DNA from: Treponema sp. | Lineage (GTDB): Bacteria > Spirochaetota > Spirochaetia > Treponematales > Treponemataceae | Assembly: GCA_023231445.1 (NCBI GenBank) | Contig: JALNVF010000172.1 | Location: 1-5,592 of the forward strand | Reading direction: 5' to 3' | DNA: 5,592 nt | Part shown: positions 5,211 through 5,592 of the stretch, one piece after another | Position numbering within the stretch: the stretch's first letter is position 1 | Layout of the letters: every line of letters starts with the position of its first letter | Position numbers and translations under genes: made by a program | Notes under the pieces: model-generated | What the model was told of the DNA's origin: nothing | Database searches by the model: none | The model's input: only the letters and a program-made list of their open reading frames with translations

Positions 5211-5262
5211 GGATTGACACTCTGACGGAAACTGTTGTAGTATTAATCGCAGTTATATCAGA
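5200..5262. repeat. 10-base inverted repeat spanning the rpmF promoter
   Basis: TCTGATATAA (5200-5209) and its exact complement TTATATCAGA (5253-5262) are 43 bases apart. The left arm includes the extended -10 element. Because transcription should start after the left arm, the pair cannot form a hairpin in the main transcript, so a DNA-level role is more likely if it is functional. The first eight bases recur in direct orientation at 5131-5138. Confidence 0.5.
5214..5243 (+). promoter_or_regulatory. Possible second rpmF promoter
   Basis: A perfect TTGACA (5214-5219) is followed after 18 bases by TAGTAT (5238-5243), a four-of-six match to the -10 consensus. It would give a tandem promoter starting at about 5250. 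The -10 is mediocre, so this may be a chance -35 match. Confidence 0.35.
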
Positions 5263-5286
5263 AAACTAACATAGCGAGGTTTATAT

Positions 5287-5475
5287 ATGGCAGTACCCAG
5301 ATCGAAAACATCTAAAGCCGTGACGAAACGACGACAGGGAGTGAACATGCACTTGGAGGCTCCGCAGCTTGTTGAATGCAGCAACTGTGGTAATCTTGTA
5401 CAGTCACATCATGTTTGTCCAAAATGCGGTTTCTACCGCGGTCGTCAGGTAATTACGCCTGAAACAAAAGGCTGA
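5287..5475 (+). CDS. rpmF: 50S ribosomal protein L32, zinc-binding form
   Basis: L32 is a small basic protein of the large ribosomal subunit. The 62-residue sequence has the typical N-terminus AVPRSKTSKAVTKRRQG, which lies along 23S rRNA, and then a zinc ribbon with four cysteines as CxxC (31, 34) and CxxC (44, 47). It is therefore the cysteine-containing, zinc-dependent form rather than a zinc-independent paralogue. GAGG (5276-5279) lies seven bases before the ATG. The gene is followed after 16 bases by acpP. In many bacteria plsX and fab genes stand between rpmF and acpP, but here the two are adjacent, so ribosome and fatty-acid synthesis genes share one promoter. Confidence 0.96.
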   Translation: MAVPRSKTSKAVTKRRQGVNMHLEAPQLVECSNCGNLVQSHHVCPKCGFYRGRQVITPETKG

Positions 5476-5491
5476 TTTAGGGAGAACGAAA

Positions 5492-5592
5492 ATGGACGAA
5501 TTGTTCAACAAAATCCAGAAACTCATTTCGGAGAAACTGGAAATCGATGAAAGCAAGATTACTTTGGATTCATCTTTCAGAGGTGATCTTGG
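5492..5592 (+). CDS. acpP: Acyl carrier protein, N-terminal part (cut by window edge)
   Basis: ACP carries the growing acyl chain on a 4'-phosphopantetheine arm during fatty-acid synthesis in the cytosol. Only the first 33 complete codons are present. The helix-I sequence MDELFNKIQKLISEKL, then EIDESKITLDSSFRGDLG, matches the ACP pattern up to DLG. The window ends just before the DSL motif whose Ser takes the prosthetic group. GGGAG (5480-5484) lies seven bases before the ATG, and the gene is co-transcribed with rpmF. About 45 further residues are expected beyond the edge. Confidence 0.93.
   Translation, partial: MDELFNKIQKLISEKLEIDESKITLDSSFRGDL

Overview
The window looks like chromosomal DNA from a spirochaete of the genus Treponema, perhaps a gut or rumen type. 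This is an inference from several signs: a ribosomal protein S2 with a long acidic tail, the order rpsB-tsf with a further minus-strand start just beyond, the pairing of rpmF directly with acpP without plsX, and moderate to low GC with AT-rich intergenic DNA. No single feature proves the genus. The genes are mostly housekeeping and all appear intact, apart from acpP, which is cut by the right edge. The left edge holds only the start codon of the next gene.

Left part (1-2534, minus strand): maf (nucleotide pyrophosphatase), then rpsB (S2) and tsf (EF-Ts) as a tight translation operon 17 bases apart, then a terminator and the ribosome-binding site and ATG of another gene at the very edge, probably frr by analogy with Treponema gene order. 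The 138-base gap between maf and rpsB holds two inverted repeats, one of them directly before the S2 ribosome-binding site.

Middle (2535-2983): a plus-strand tRNA-Arg(CCG) with its own promoter and a perfect terminator. It is followed by about 310 bases without a gene. This stretch is filled by a modular, hairpin-rich repeat (two near-identical 67-69 base copies plus a diverged module) and ends in a second terminator that serves the gene on the other side.

Right of that (2984-4565, minus strand): a predicted lipoprotein with a Pro/Ala-rich linker and an unrecognised C-terminal domain, then a predicted exported HEAT-repeat protein. Together they form a small envelope gene pair. Divergent from the lipoprotein is coaD (phosphopantetheine adenylyltransferase). 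Both starts lack a usable Shine-Dalgarno sequence, and the predicted promoters place both transcription starts at or next to the ATG, so both mRNAs may be leaderless.

Right end (5100-5592, plus strand): a strong extended -10 promoter drives rpmF (L32) and acpP (acyl carrier protein). CoaD makes the CoA precursor that donates the phosphopantetheine arm of ACP, so the two neighbouring units are functionally linked. The most notable unexplained items are the modular hairpin repeat, the divergent leaderless-type promoters and a repeated TCTGATAT motif around the rpmF promoter. I see no defence system, mobile element or CRISPR array.
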